The notes: generated from the sequence alone by a model not told the origin. DNA of 64,000 bases from Lachnospiraceae bacterium (GCA_900753305.1 CAADYR010000149.1:1-64000), one strand, 5' to 3'; shown: positions 7,007 to 15,505, counted from the stretch's first letter. Translations and numbers: made by a program.

Positions 7007-8320
7007 ATGAAGAAAAAAACAATTGCGCTATTATTAACAGCAACTTTGATATCAGGTCTGTTAAGTGCCTGTGGAAACAGTTCACAGACCAGTGATATCA
7101 TTTCTACAACAGACAAAAAGGCTGATATGACATCCGAAGTCATCAATCTGACTGATAACAGTTCTGAAACTGCCACAAGTGTCAATATCGACTATACGAT
7201 TGATTCTTATGCACCTGTCAACGATTTCGGCTATCGCCTTTTTCAAAAGAATACAGAGGAAACTACAAATCCTGTCCTGTCACCGGTATCTGCATACATT
7301 GCCCTTACAATGGCAGGAAATGGAGCCAATGGAACAACCAAAGATGAATTTTATCAATTGCTGGGAAGTAATGGAGAAATGACAGCATTATCAGATGATA
7401 TGATGAATCGTTTCCCAACAGACAGTGAAAACCTGAAATTAAGTCTTGCCAATTCCGCCTGGATAGACAATGAATTTACACCTGACAAAGAATGGCTTGG
7501 AACAATTTCTTCTCTGTATGATGCACAGGCTTATCATGCAGACCTATCCACCAGAGAAGCTGTAGAATCCATAAATCAATGGGTAAGTGACAATACACAG
7601 GGGCTGATCAAACAGATGATCGAACAGCCTTTTGAGGATGATGCGAGACTGGTACTTTTCAATACTATATACTTTAAAGGCACCTGGCGCGATCCATTCC
7701 TGCATGAGATGACTTACGAACAGCCTTTTACAACCAGTGATGGAAAAAGTGTTAATGTTTCCATGATGCATCAGCGTAAAAGTTATTACGACTATCTGAC
7801 AAACGATTATGCTGAAGGAGTCATTCTTCCTTATGCTGACGGTAATCTTTCTCTGGTTGCCCTCAGCCCCAGAGAAGGCACAACTGTACGTGAACTCAGC
7901 AATATGCTGACTTCGGATATGATTGCATCATTGCTTGACAGCAGGCAGGAGAGTACTTATATGAATATCGATCTGCCTAAATTTGAAATTACCTTCGATC
8001 AGATATTAAATGACAGCCTGATCGAGCTTGGCCTGGAGAGTGCCTTTGATGCTGATAAGGCAGATCTCACCGGGCTTGGTAAAGCTGACCATGACGGTAA
8101 TATTTACATCAGCCTGGTTCGCCAAAAAGCTGACATCCGTTTGGATGAAGAGGGCACCGAAGCTGCTGCTGCCACAGAAATTGCCATGGTAGAAGCAACC
8201 TCACTTGATATTGAACAGCCTCTTAACATGGTCTTTGATCATCCATTTCTTTATATGATCATGGATATGGATACTCAAATTCCTCTGTTTATCGGAATCA
8301 TTGATAATCCCAATGCATAA
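7007..8320 (+). CDS. Serpin family protease inhibitor, lipoprotein
   Basis: 437 residues with a lipoprotein signal peptide and lipobox LLSAC (Cys22). The serpin fold is clear throughout: NPVLSPVSAYIALTMAGNGA, LVLFNTIYFKGTW, LPKFEITFDQ and the C-terminal HPFLYMI. The reactive-centre hinge EEGTEAAAAT (381-390), with small alanines at P12-P9, is the form required for loop insertion, so an inhibitory serpin is expected. Counting from the hinge places P1 near Ala397, flanked by Glu and Thr, which would favour elastase-like proteases. It is probably surface-anchored and neutralises host or microbial proteases. It lies 30 bases after the putative anti-sigma gene. Confidence 0.92.
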   Translation: MKKKTIALLLTATLISGLLSACGNSSQTSDIISTTDKKADMTSEVINLTDNSSETATSVNIDYTIDSYAPVNDFGYRLFQKNTEETTNPVLSPVSAYIALTMAGNGANGTTKDEFYQLLGSNGEMTALSDDMMNRFPTDSENLKLSLANSAWIDNEFTPDKEWLGTISSLYDAQAYHADLSTREAVESINQWVSDNTQGLIKQMIEQPFEDDARLVLFNTIYFKGTWRDPFLHEMTYEQPFTTSDGKSVNVSMMHQRKSYYDYLTNDYAEGVILPYADGNLSLVALSPREGTTVRELSNMLTSDMIASLLDSRQESTYMNIDLPKFEITFDQILNDSLIELGLESAFDADKADLTGLGKADHDGNIYISLVRQKADIRLDEEGTEAAAATEIAMVEATSLDIEQPLNMVFDHPFLYMIMDMDTQIPLFIGIIDNPNA

Positions 8321-8323
8321 GAA

Positions 8324-8365
8324 AATCCCGCATACCCCATTAAACAATTGGAAGTATGCGGGATT
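8324..8365. terminator. Bidirectional terminator between convergent genes
   Basis: A 12-bp stem (AATCCCGCATAC, 8324-8335, and its complement at 8354-8365) lies between the serpin gene and the convergent lipoprotein gene. The T-run is better on the minus strand (GGGATTTTC), but the hairpin can serve both. Confidence 0.75.
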
Positions 8366-8367
8366 AC

Positions 8368-8937
8368 TTATTCCATAATAACAGCCGTCGTAGTTTCCTC
8401 TACAGATGTTTCTTCGTCATTATCCAGAAGTTTATCTATAAATCTGTTATCATTCAATTCCTGTTCCTGAACTGTCACATGATCATTTTCAGGAATTTCA
8501 CCAACCAGAACATACCCTATGTATTCTACACGAGTCATAGCTCTTGTATAATACTGATACGCCACATCTGCATCCTGTTCATTGAATTCCTCTGATTCAT
8601 AAGCAGAATGAAAATAAGAGACTGCATTTGTCATGTTTTCACTTGCTTCATCTGCCAGCGTTTCAATACTCTGGTATTGCTCAGGGACTGGAAGTTCCGC
8701 CAGATTTTTAAATTCTGTATCCAGATTGTCCAGAATGGATAATAATTTGTCACTGGATTCTGCATCATCGACATCCAGTTCATTGATCTGCTGATTTGCA
8801 TCCTGAATAGTAGCTGTAAAATCAGAAATAGACGTGGAGAAATCTGCAAGTTCTTTTTCTTCCGTTGTATGTCCACATGCCGTAAGGCACATAACCGTTG
8901 TGATCGTAGCAATTAAATATTTATTCACATGTCTCAT
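8368..8937 (-). CDS. Putative lipoprotein, helical, unknown function
   Basis: 189 residues from ATG 8937 (minus strand), with AGAAAGG upstream. I preferred this to the start 20 codons earlier because it gives a clean signal peptide ending in lipobox CLTAC (Cys21). The mature part is acidic and almost entirely helical (STSISDFTATIQDANQQINE, LLSILDNLDTEFKNLAEL, then YFHSAYESEEFNEQD), resembling secreted helical-bundle proteins. No family was recognised. It is convergent with the serpin gene and has no obvious partner. Confidence 0.65.
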   Translation of the reverse strand: MRHVNKYLIATITTVMCLTACGHTTEEKELADFSTSISDFTATIQDANQQINELDVDDAESSDKLLSILDNLDTEFKNLAELPVPEQYQSIETLADEASENMTNAVSYFHSAYESEEFNEQDADVAYQYYTRAMTRVEYIGYVLVGEIPENDHVTVQEQELNDNRFIDKLLDNDEETSVEETTTAVIME

Positions 8938-9084
8938 TCTTATTCTGCCTTTCTTTGCAACTCTCTTAAATATATCATATATTCTTCCTCTACGCAACTT
9001 AAACGGTCATTCGCATTTACATAAAAATAATATGTTTTAGGATAAATTGAATAAAAAAATACAATAGAATCATAAAAAATGTAG

Positions 9085-9113
9085 TTTACTTAAAACCAAC
9101 AACTATGTATAAT
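9085..9113 (+). promoter_or_regulatory. Promoter of the ilvB operon
   Basis: TTTACT and TATAAT are separated by 17 bases. The expected transcript start is near 9120, at the left arm of the leader hairpin described next. Confidence 0.65.
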
Positions 9114-9117
9114 TTAG

Positions 9118-9162
9118 TTTAACGGTTCAGTGCATGCAAGTAAATTTTACTGAACTGTTAAA
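9118..9162 (+). promoter_or_regulatory. Leader hairpin or operator upstream of ilvB
   Basis: A 14-base arm TTTAACGGTTCAGT (9118-9131) is matched by ACTGAACTGTTAAA (9149-9162) with one G-U pair and a 17-base loop. It sits between the promoter and the ilvB start, at the predicted 5' end of the transcript. No U-tract follows it, and no T-box motif is present, so it is not a standard terminator or T-box. It could be an operator or a transcript-stabilising hairpin. Confidence 0.5.
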
Positions 9163-9186
9163 TTACTAAAATTTGAAAGGATAAGA

Positions 9187-10815
9187 GTGAACATTATGAT
9201 CGGCGCTGACGCAATGGTTAAATGTCTGGAAAATGAAGGTGTAACCACAGTATATGGTTATCCCGGAGTGGCTATCTGCCCATTTTATAACAGTATTCTG
9301 GATTCAGACATACAATCAGTACTTGTAAGAACAGAACAGAACGCTGCACATGCAGCAAGCGGAGAGGCGCGAGTCACAGGTAAGGTAGGCGTGTGTGCAG
9401 TTACCAGCGGTCCTGGTGCCACTAACCTGATCACAGGTATTGCAACTGCTTTTGCTGACAGTATTCCTATGGTATGTATCACTGGTCAGGTCAAGAGCGA
9501 ACTGATCGGCAGTGATGTTTTTCAGGAAGCTGATATTACCGGCGCTGTAGAATCCTTTGTAAAATACAGTTATCTTGTAAAAAAAGTAGAAGATATTCCC
9601 CGCGTGTTCAAAGAGGCGTTCTACATTGCAAATTCCGGCAGAAAAGGACCTGTCCTTATAGATGTTCCGATTGATATCCAGAATGCTGCCCTGAGCAGAT
9701 TCAAATATCCGGAAGAAGTATCTTTACGTACTTATAAGCCTACTGTAAAAGGGCATGCTGTCCAGATCAAAAAAGTCATCAAAGAGCTTGAAAAAGCCAA
9801 AAGGCCTATTATTTGTGCAGGTGGCGGTGTACATCTAAGTGATGCCGTAAATGAATTACGGAATTTTGCACATAAATACAGAATACCTGTTGTATCTACT
9901 ATGATGGGACTCGGTGTCATGCAGACACAGGACCCTATGTATTTTGGTATGGTAGGTAATAATGGTAAGGCATATGCTAACCGTGCTATGAACGAATCTG
10001 ACCTGCTGATCATGGTTGGTGCCAGAGTCGCAGACCGTGCGATCAGTCAGCCAGACCTGATCACAGAAAATAAAATATTAGTGCATATTGATGTAGACCC
10101 TGCAGAAATTGGCAAAAATGTAGGTCCTACCATTCCTCTGGTCGGGGATGTTAAGCATATCTTCTGTGACTTTGCCAAGCAGGAGTTTAACTGCTCACAT
10201 GAAGAGTGGATTGCAACTCTGGAAAGCTATCGTGAATCCATGGTAATGAAACGTGATCCTAATCCCGCTTATGTTGATCCTGCTGCCTTCATCCGCATTT
10301 TGTCAGAAGAAATGCAGCATGATGCAATTTATGTTGCAGATGTTGGACAGAATCAGATATGGTCCTGTTCTTATCATATTGTAAAAGACGGCCGTTTCCT
10401 CACCTCCGGTGGTATGGGAACCATGGGATATTCCATTCCGGCCGCTATGGGAGCCAAACGTGGTAATCCGGATAAGCAGGTCGTTGCAGTATGCGGTGAT
10501 GGTTCTTTCCAGATGTCCATGATGGAACTTGCTACAATTATGCAGCATCATATTCCGGTCAAAATAATTGTAATGAAGAACAATTACCTTGGCATGGTAA
10601 GGGAATACCAGCACTATACTTACAAGGATCACTATTCCGTTGTTGATATCAAGGATGGTTCTCCTGATCTTGAAAAACTTTCAGCGGCATATGATATTCC
10701 ATTCCTGAGAGTTGAGAATATGTCAGATGCCAGAGAAAAATTGCAGGCTTTCCTCAAAGATGATACAACAATGCTTATGGAATGTCTGGTAGATCCAATG
10801 GACCTTGTTAAGTAG
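9187..10815 (+). CDS. ilvB: Acetolactate synthase large (catalytic) subunit
   Basis: 542 residues from GTG 9187, which is correctly spaced from GAAAGGA; ATG 9196 is an alternative. It catalyses the thiamine-diphosphate-dependent condensation of pyruvate with pyruvate or 2-oxobutyrate, the first common step of valine, leucine and isoleucine synthesis. The N-terminal PYR domain has the catalytic glutamate in VRTEQNAAHAASGEARVTG and the GPGATNLITGIATA loop. The C-terminal domain has the ThDP-binding GDGSFQMSMMEL with a downstream NNYLGMV. It forms an operon with ilvN (14-base gap). Confidence 0.95.
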   Translation: MNIMIGADAMVKCLENEGVTTVYGYPGVAICPFYNSILDSDIQSVLVRTEQNAAHAASGEARVTGKVGVCAVTSGPGATNLITGIATAFADSIPMVCITGQVKSELIGSDVFQEADITGAVESFVKYSYLVKKVEDIPRVFKEAFYIANSGRKGPVLIDVPIDIQNAALSRFKYPEEVSLRTYKPTVKGHAVQIKKVIKELEKAKRPIICAGGGVHLSDAVNELRNFAHKYRIPVVSTMMGLGVMQTQDPMYFGMVGNNGKAYANRAMNESDLLIMVGARVADRAISQPDLITENKILVHIDVDPAEIGKNVGPTIPLVGDVKHIFCDFAKQEFNCSHEEWIATLESYRESMVMKRDPNPAYVDPAAFIRILSEEMQHDAIYVADVGQNQIWSCSYHIVKDGRFLTSGGMGTMGYSIPAAMGAKRGNPDKQVVAVCGDGSFQMSMMELATIMQHHIPVKIIVMKNNYLGMVREYQHYTYKDHYSVVDIKDGSPDLEKLSAAYDIPFLRVENMSDAREKLQAFLKDDTTMLMECLVDPMDLVK

Positions 10816-10829
10816 GAGGCAATTGATTT

Positions 10830-11312
10830 ATGAAAAGAATATATTCCGTATTAGTAGAGAACAGAGCCGGTGTACTCTGTAAAGTTTCAGGTCTTTTCTC
10901 AAGACGTTGTTTTAATATTGACAGCCTCGCTGTTGGAGAGACTGAAGATCCTGAAGTATCCTGCATGACGATCGTAAGCAGCGGTAACGAACGTACTATT
11001 GAACAGATAGAGAAACAACTGAATAAAAAACTGGATGTTATTAAAGTAAAGACATTTGAAGAAAAAGACAGCATCAGCCGGGAATTAATGCTTATAAAAG
11101 TAAAATATAATAAAACTACCCGCCGTGATATTATGGAGATCTGCGATATCATGAAAGCTGATATTGTTGATATGTCACAGAACCTGATGATCATTCAGAT
11201 ATGTGATATGCCGGAACGCATTAAAGTAATGCTTGATATGCTCAAATCTATCAGCATTGTTGAAGTTGCCCGTACCGGAACTCTGGCACTTCCAAAATGT
11301 ACTGAATTTTAA
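10830..11312 (+). CDS. ilvN: Acetolactate synthase small (regulatory) subunit, first copy
   Basis: 160 residues. The N-terminal ACT domain is NRAGVLCKVSGLFSRRCFNI, with the Gly and Asn that bind valine in the family, followed by a C-terminal domain from about residue 80 (RELMLIKVKYNKTTRRDIME). It activates the catalytic subunit and provides feedback inhibition. It lies 14 bases after ilvB and is clearly homologous to, but quite diverged from, the second small subunit at 11461, so this is an old duplication. Confidence 0.92.
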   Translation: MKRIYSVLVENRAGVLCKVSGLFSRRCFNIDSLAVGETEDPEVSCMTIVSSGNERTIEQIEKQLNKKLDVIKVKTFEEKDSISRELMLIKVKYNKTTRRDIMEICDIMKADIVDMSQNLMIIQICDMPERIKVMLDMLKSISIVEVARTGTLALPKCTEF

Positions 11313-11385
11313 TGCATATGTAACTATTCCGTCTCAATATGTATATTTTTGAATAATTACATAACATATTATGGAAGATGTCAGC

Positions 11386-11414
11386 TTGACAATTAACATA
11401 AGAGTTGCTACAAT
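11386..11414 (+). promoter_or_regulatory. Strong promoter upstream of the second ilvN copy
   Basis: A consensus TTGACA and TACAAT are separated by exactly 17 bases, inside the gap between the two ilvN copies. A 15-base palindrome GCGTATAATATACGC follows at 11429-11443, just before the AAAAGGAG ribosome binding site. The second ilvN and ilvC can therefore be transcribed separately from ilvB. Confidence 0.8.
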
Positions 11415-11460
11415 TAAAGACGTATGTAGCGTATAATATACGCAAAAGGAGTGTATTTTT

Positions 11461-11961
11461 ATGCAAACAAGAGTCTTCCAGCTTTTGGTTGATAACAATT
11501 CAGGCGTGTTGAGCCGTATAACGGGTCTTTTCTCAAGGCGCGGATATAACATTGATGGTATTACTGCCGGTGTGACCGCTGATCCGAGATTCACAAGAAT
11601 TACCATTGTTACTTCAGGTGACGAAGAGATTCTTGACCAGATTGAGAAGCAGGTTGCCAAACTGGTAGATGTTAGAGATATTCATGAATTAAAGCCGGAC
11701 AAGAGTGTTTATAGAGAACTCTGCCTGGTAAAAGTCAGATCAACACCTGAGAAACGTCAGGCAGTTATCGCCTGTGCAGACATCTTCAGAGCCAAGATCG
11801 TAGATGTCAACATGGACAGTCTGATTGTCGAACTTACAGGTAATCAGTCTAAAATCGATGCATTTATTGCATTATTACAGGATTACGAAATTCTGGAACT
11901 TGCCAGAACTGGTATTACCGGTCTTGGAAGAGGCACAGAAGATGTAGTCTATCTTGAGTAG
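11461..11961 (+). CDS. ilvN: Acetolactate synthase small (regulatory) subunit, second copy
   Basis: 166 residues; RBS AAAAGGAG. The ACT domain is NNSGVLSRITGLFSRRGYNI, closer to the standard IlvN/IlvH consensus than the first copy, followed by the C-terminal domain (RELCLVKVRSTPEKRQAVIA). Both copies keep the glycine and asparagine of the valine site. This copy has its own promoter and lies 44 bases before ilvC, so the two regulatory subunits may be made under different conditions and give the enzyme different feedback behaviour. That role is inference. Confidence 0.92.
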   Translation: MQTRVFQLLVDNNSGVLSRITGLFSRRGYNIDGITAGVTADPRFTRITIVTSGDEEILDQIEKQVAKLVDVRDIHELKPDKSVYRELCLVKVRSTPEKRQAVIACADIFRAKIVDVNMDSLIVELTGNQSKIDAFIALLQDYEILELARTGITGLGRGTEDVVYLE

Positions 11962-12005
11962 CTTACAATTTTTTATATAATTTTATTTTCTAGGAGGAAA
12001 AGAAA

Positions 12006-13031
12006 ATGTCAGAAGCAAAGATTTATTATCAGGAAGATTGTAATTTATCATTATTAGAGGGTAAGACAATCGCAATTATCGGCTACGGCAGCCAGGGACA
12101 TGCTCATGCATTAAATGCTAAGGAATCCGGATGCAATGTTATCATCGGTCTTTATGAAGGCAGCAAGTCCTGGGCAAAGGCTGAAAAGCAGGGATTTCAG
12201 GTATATACAGCAGCAGAAGCTGCAAAAAGAGCAGATATCATCATGATCCTTATCAATGATGAATTACAGGCAGATATGTACAAGAAAGACATCGAGCCAA
12301 ACCTTGAAGCAGGCAACATGTTAATGTTTGCTCATGGTTTCAATATTCATTTCGGATGCATCAAGCCACCTGCTGATGTAGACGTTACTATGATCGCTCC
12401 TAAGGGACCTGGTCATACAGTACGTAGCGAATATCAGGCTGGCAAGGGAGTTCCTTGTTTAGTAGCTGTAGAGCAGAATGCTACAGGTAAGGCTCTTGAT
12501 ATCGCATTGGCTTATGCATTAGCAATCGGCGGAGCCAGAGCTGGTGTTCTTGAAACAACATTCAGAACAGAAACAGAAACAGACCTCTTTGGTGAGCAGG
12601 CAGTTCTTTGCGGTGGTGTTTGTGCATTAATGCAGGCTGGTTTCGAAACATTAGTAGAAGCTGGATATGATCCAAGAAATGCTTACTTTGAGTGTATCCA
12701 TGAAATGAAACTGATCGTTGACTTAATCTATCAGTCAGGTTTTGCAGGAATGAGATATTCTATCTCCAACACAGCAGAATATGGTGATTATGTAACAGGT
12801 CCTAAGATCGTTACAGAAGATACCAAGAAGGCTATGAAGAAGATCCTTTCCGATATTCAGGATGGTACATTTGCTAAGGAATTCTTACTTGATATGTCTC
12901 CTGCAGGTCGTCAGGTTCACTTCAAGGCTATGAGAAAGTTAGCTTCTGAGCATCCATCAGAGAAGGTTGGCGAAGAGATTCGTAAACTGTATAGTTGGAA
13001 CAATGAAGAAGATAAATTAGTTAATAACTAA
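12006..13031 (+). CDS. ilvC: Ketol-acid reductoisomerase
   Basis: 341 residues, the class I length; RBS AGGAGGAAAA. It converts 2-acetolactate or 2-aceto-2-hydroxybutyrate to the dihydroxy acid using NAD(P)H and magnesium. The N-terminal Rossmann domain has GYGSQGHAHALNAKESG, then the cofactor loop GLYEGSKSWAKAE. The C-terminal knotted domain contains the metal-site segment ETETDLFGEQAVLCGG and the later FECIHEMKLIVDL. A terminator follows, making this the last gene of the ilv unit; ilvD is not nearby. Confidence 0.96.
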   Translation: MSEAKIYYQEDCNLSLLEGKTIAIIGYGSQGHAHALNAKESGCNVIIGLYEGSKSWAKAEKQGFQVYTAAEAAKRADIIMILINDELQADMYKKDIEPNLEAGNMLMFAHGFNIHFGCIKPPADVDVTMIAPKGPGHTVRSEYQAGKGVPCLVAVEQNATGKALDIALAYALAIGGARAGVLETTFRTETETDLFGEQAVLCGGVCALMQAGFETLVEAGYDPRNAYFECIHEMKLIVDLIYQSGFAGMRYSISNTAEYGDYVTGPKIVTEDTKKAMKKILSDIQDGTFAKEFLLDMSPAGRQVHFKAMRKLASEHPSEKVGEEIRKLYSWNNEEDKLVNN

Positions 13032-13060
13032 TCAGAATGATTCGTTAAGTCATTACATAC

Positions 13061-13095
13061 AAAATGGTTATGGAACAAATCCATAACCATTTTTA
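13061..13095. terminator. Bidirectional terminator after ilvC and the LysR gene
   Basis: Stem AAAATGGTTATGGA (13061-13074) pairs with its complement at 13080-13093 across a five-base loop, with A-run and T-run flanks, between the convergent ilvC and LysR genes. The minus-strand gene stops at 13097. Confidence 0.85.
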
Positions 13096-13096
13096 T

Positions 13097-14011
13097 TTAT
13101 ACATACTCTTTATAAAATTCAAGAAAACTTTCCAATGCAGGATTCCGAAACTGTTTTTTAGGATATACAAGTCCTATGTTTCTTTTGGGAATAGAGAAAG
13201 GCATTGGTATTTCAACTAACGTCCCATCTTTTAATTCCTGTTCTACAAAATTCTTGATCACACAGGCTATTCCAATACCGATCGTAGCAAATTCAATCAA
13301 CAGATCCATGGTAGAAACTTCAATCAGATTCTCAGCCTGTATTTCATTTGCTGTAATATACTGGTCAACATATCTCCTTGATAGATTCTCCTTATCCATC
13401 AGCATAAGCGTTGTCACTTTGAATAATTCTTTGGTGTCCTTCATATTATGATAATCCAATCCTGTCCTGATCATTAGATTATCCAGATAGCTCTGTGTTG
13501 TGACAAAGATATCTTCAATAGAATGAATACGTGAAAAGATGAATGGAGAAGATGCATCCGGCTCACCCACCAGTCCAATATCAATGGTGCCATCCTCCAA
13601 TGCCTGCAATGTCTGATATGTGGGCTGACAGGCAATGGAAATTCTTACATGCGGCTTCTTACGAACAAACTCCTTCAAATAGGGCAGTAGTACATATTTG
13701 CATAAAGTTGTGCTGACCCCTATCGTAAGATGTTCAACTTCCATTTTGTTCTCATAGCGGAGTTGTTCTTCTCCAAGTTCTATCGCATGAAATGCTTCTT
13801 TTAGCCGTTCATACAGGACCTCACCTTCTCTGGTCAGGGTTACACCTCTTGAACTGCGTACCAAAAGCTTCACATTCAGATTAGCCTCCAGTTTTGTAAT
13901 AGACTTACTCACAGCAGGCTGCGAAATATACAATTCCTTTGACGCAGCCGATATATTCCCTGTTTTAGCCGCAATATAGAACACATAATAGGATGATAGA
14001 TTCTGTGTCAT
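13097..14011 (-). CDS. LysR family transcriptional regulator
   Basis: 304 residues, minus strand; RBS CGGAGGATAAAAT. The N-terminal winged helix-turn-helix is typical (AAKTGNISAASKELYISQPA, then VSKSITKLEANLNVKLL and RSSRGVTLTREGE), followed by a periplasmic-binding-fold effector domain (VEHLTIGVSTTLCKYVLLPY; GTIDIGLVGEP). It is transcribed divergently from leuC, and a LysR-type dyad sits in the gap. Regulation of leuCD, and perhaps of the ilv genes, in response to a branched-chain pathway intermediate is likely but inferred from position. Confidence 0.9.
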   Translation of the reverse strand: MTQNLSSYYVFYIAAKTGNISAASKELYISQPAVSKSITKLEANLNVKLLVRSSRGVTLTREGEVLYERLKEAFHAIELGEEQLRYENKMEVEHLTIGVSTTLCKYVLLPYLKEFVRKKPHVRISIACQPTYQTLQALEDGTIDIGLVGEPDASSPFIFSRIHSIEDIFVTTQSYLDNLMIRTGLDYHNMKDTKELFKVTTLMLMDKENLSRRYVDQYITANEIQAENLIEVSTMDLLIEFATIGIGIACVIKNFVEQELKDGTLVEIPMPFSIPKRNIGLVYPKKQFRNPALESFLEFYKEYV

Positions 14012-14047
14012 ATTTTATCCTCCGTAATACAAATCATTAGTCTTATA

Positions 14048-14072
14048 TTACCATAACTGATTGTTATAGTAA
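14048..14072. promoter_or_regulatory. LysR-type operator dyad between the regulator and leuC
   Basis: TTACCATAAC-TGATT-GTTATAGTAA forms a 25-bp dyad with one mismatched pair. Its core ATAAC-N5-GTTAT contains the T-N11-A pattern bound by LysR-type proteins. It starts 37 bases upstream of the LysR start codon and 155 bases before leuC, as expected for autoregulation plus activation of the divergent genes. Confidence 0.65.
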
Positions 14073-14226
14073 ATATAAAATATATGTATTATTATTATAT
14101 TAAATTTCGTGCTATGATATCAATAATTCATGAAAATATATTATACTGCATACATACGTTAACTAATTTATAATTTTACAAAATGTAAGTGAGTCAGGCT
14201 CACACTATAACAGGAGGAATGAGACA

Positions 14227-15492
14227 ATGGGAATGACCATGACGCAAAAAATTCTCGCTGCACATGCAGGTCTTGAATCAGTCACTGCCGGGCAGTTGAT
14301 TGAAGCAGATTTGGATCTTGTTCTGGGTAATGATATCACCAGCCCTGTCGCCATTAAAGAAATGGATAAAATGAAGGTGAATGGTGTATTTAACAAGGAT
14401 AAAATTGCCCTTGTACCGGATCATTTTGTACCAAACAAAGATATTAAATCTGCAGAACACTGCAAATGTGTTCGTGAATTTGCAATAAGGAATCAGATTA
14501 CCAACTATTTTGAAGTTGGAGAAATGGGTATTGAACATGCCCTGCTTCCTGAGAAAGGTCTTACGGTCGCAGGTGATGTTATTATCGGTGCCGATTCCCA
14601 TACCTGTACTTATGGGGCACTTGGTGCTTTCTCGACAGGTGTAGGCAGTACCGATATGGCAGCCGGCATGGCTACAGGCAAAGCCTGGTTCAAGGTTCCG
14701 AGCGCCATTAAATTCAATCTTACCGGTAAGTTACCTGAATGGGTAAGCGGCAAAGATGTAATTCTGCATATTATCGGCATGATCGGTGTAGACGGCGCCC
14801 TTTATAAATCTATGGAATTTGTAGGAGATGGCGTTGCCAATCTGTCCATGGATGACAGATTTACCATTGCAAACATGGCAATTGAGGCCGGTGTAAAAAA
14901 TGGTATTTTCCCTGTAGATGATAAGGCCATTGCATACATGAAAGAACATTCCGGCAGAGAATTCAAGATCTATGAAGCTGACGAAGATGCTGTATACGAT
15001 GAGGAATATACAATTGACCTGAGTACACTTCGTCCAACAATTGCATTCCCACATTTACCTGAAAATACCAAAACAATCGATGAGATCAAAGAAGATATCA
15101 AGATTGACCAGGTCGTTATCGGTTCCTGTACAAATGGCAGAATCGATGATTTAAGAATCGCTGCCAGAGTATTAGCGAACAAACATGTTGCCAAAGGCAT
15201 GAGATGTATCGTCATACCGGCAACACAGGCAATCTATATGCAGGCAATGGAAGAAGGTCTGTTGAAAACCTTTATTCAGGCTGGTGCTGTTGTCAGCACT
15301 CCTACATGTGGTCCATGTTTAGGTGGTTATATGGGTATCCTGGCAGAAGGCGAACGTTGTGTATCCACCACGAATCGTAACTTTGTAGGCAGAATGGGAC
15401 ATGTTAATTCTGAGATTTATCTTGCAAGCCCTGCCGTAGCAGCAGCAAGTGCGATCACCGGTAAGATTTCATGTCCTGAACAGTTAGCATAA
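14227..15492 (+). CDS. leuC: 3-isopropylmalate dehydratase large subunit
   Basis: 421 residues, the length of the archaeal-type LeuC/homoaconitase subfamily used by Clostridia; RBS CAGGAGGAATGAGACA. With LeuD it isomerises 2-isopropylmalate to 3-isopropylmalate in leucine synthesis through a [4Fe-4S] cluster. The cluster ligands are visible: IGSCTNGRIDDLR and CGPCLGG near residues 300 and 363. Also conserved are GADSHTCTYGALGAFSTGVG and the N-terminal GNDITSPVAI. A short hairpin GTGAG-TCAGG-CTCAC lies 24 bases before the start. LeuD follows after 13 bases. Confidence 0.95.
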   Translation: MGMTMTQKILAAHAGLESVTAGQLIEADLDLVLGNDITSPVAIKEMDKMKVNGVFNKDKIALVPDHFVPNKDIKSAEHCKCVREFAIRNQITNYFEVGEMGIEHALLPEKGLTVAGDVIIGADSHTCTYGALGAFSTGVGSTDMAAGMATGKAWFKVPSAIKFNLTGKLPEWVSGKDVILHIIGMIGVDGALYKSMEFVGDGVANLSMDDRFTIANMAIEAGVKNGIFPVDDKAIAYMKEHSGREFKIYEADEDAVYDEEYTIDLSTLRPTIAFPHLPENTKTIDEIKEDIKIDQVVIGSCTNGRIDDLRIAARVLANKHVAKGMRCIVIPATQAIYMQAMEEGLLKTFIQAGAVVSTPTCGPCLGGYMGILAEGERCVSTTNRNFVGRMGHVNSEIYLASPAVAAASAITGKISCPEQLA

Positions 15493-15505
15493 GGAGGAAT
15501 ATCAT

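Noticed and set aside
9118..9186. T-box or transcription attenuator before ilvB
   Set aside because: No T-box consensus, leader peptide or U-tract; the leader is only about 70 bases.
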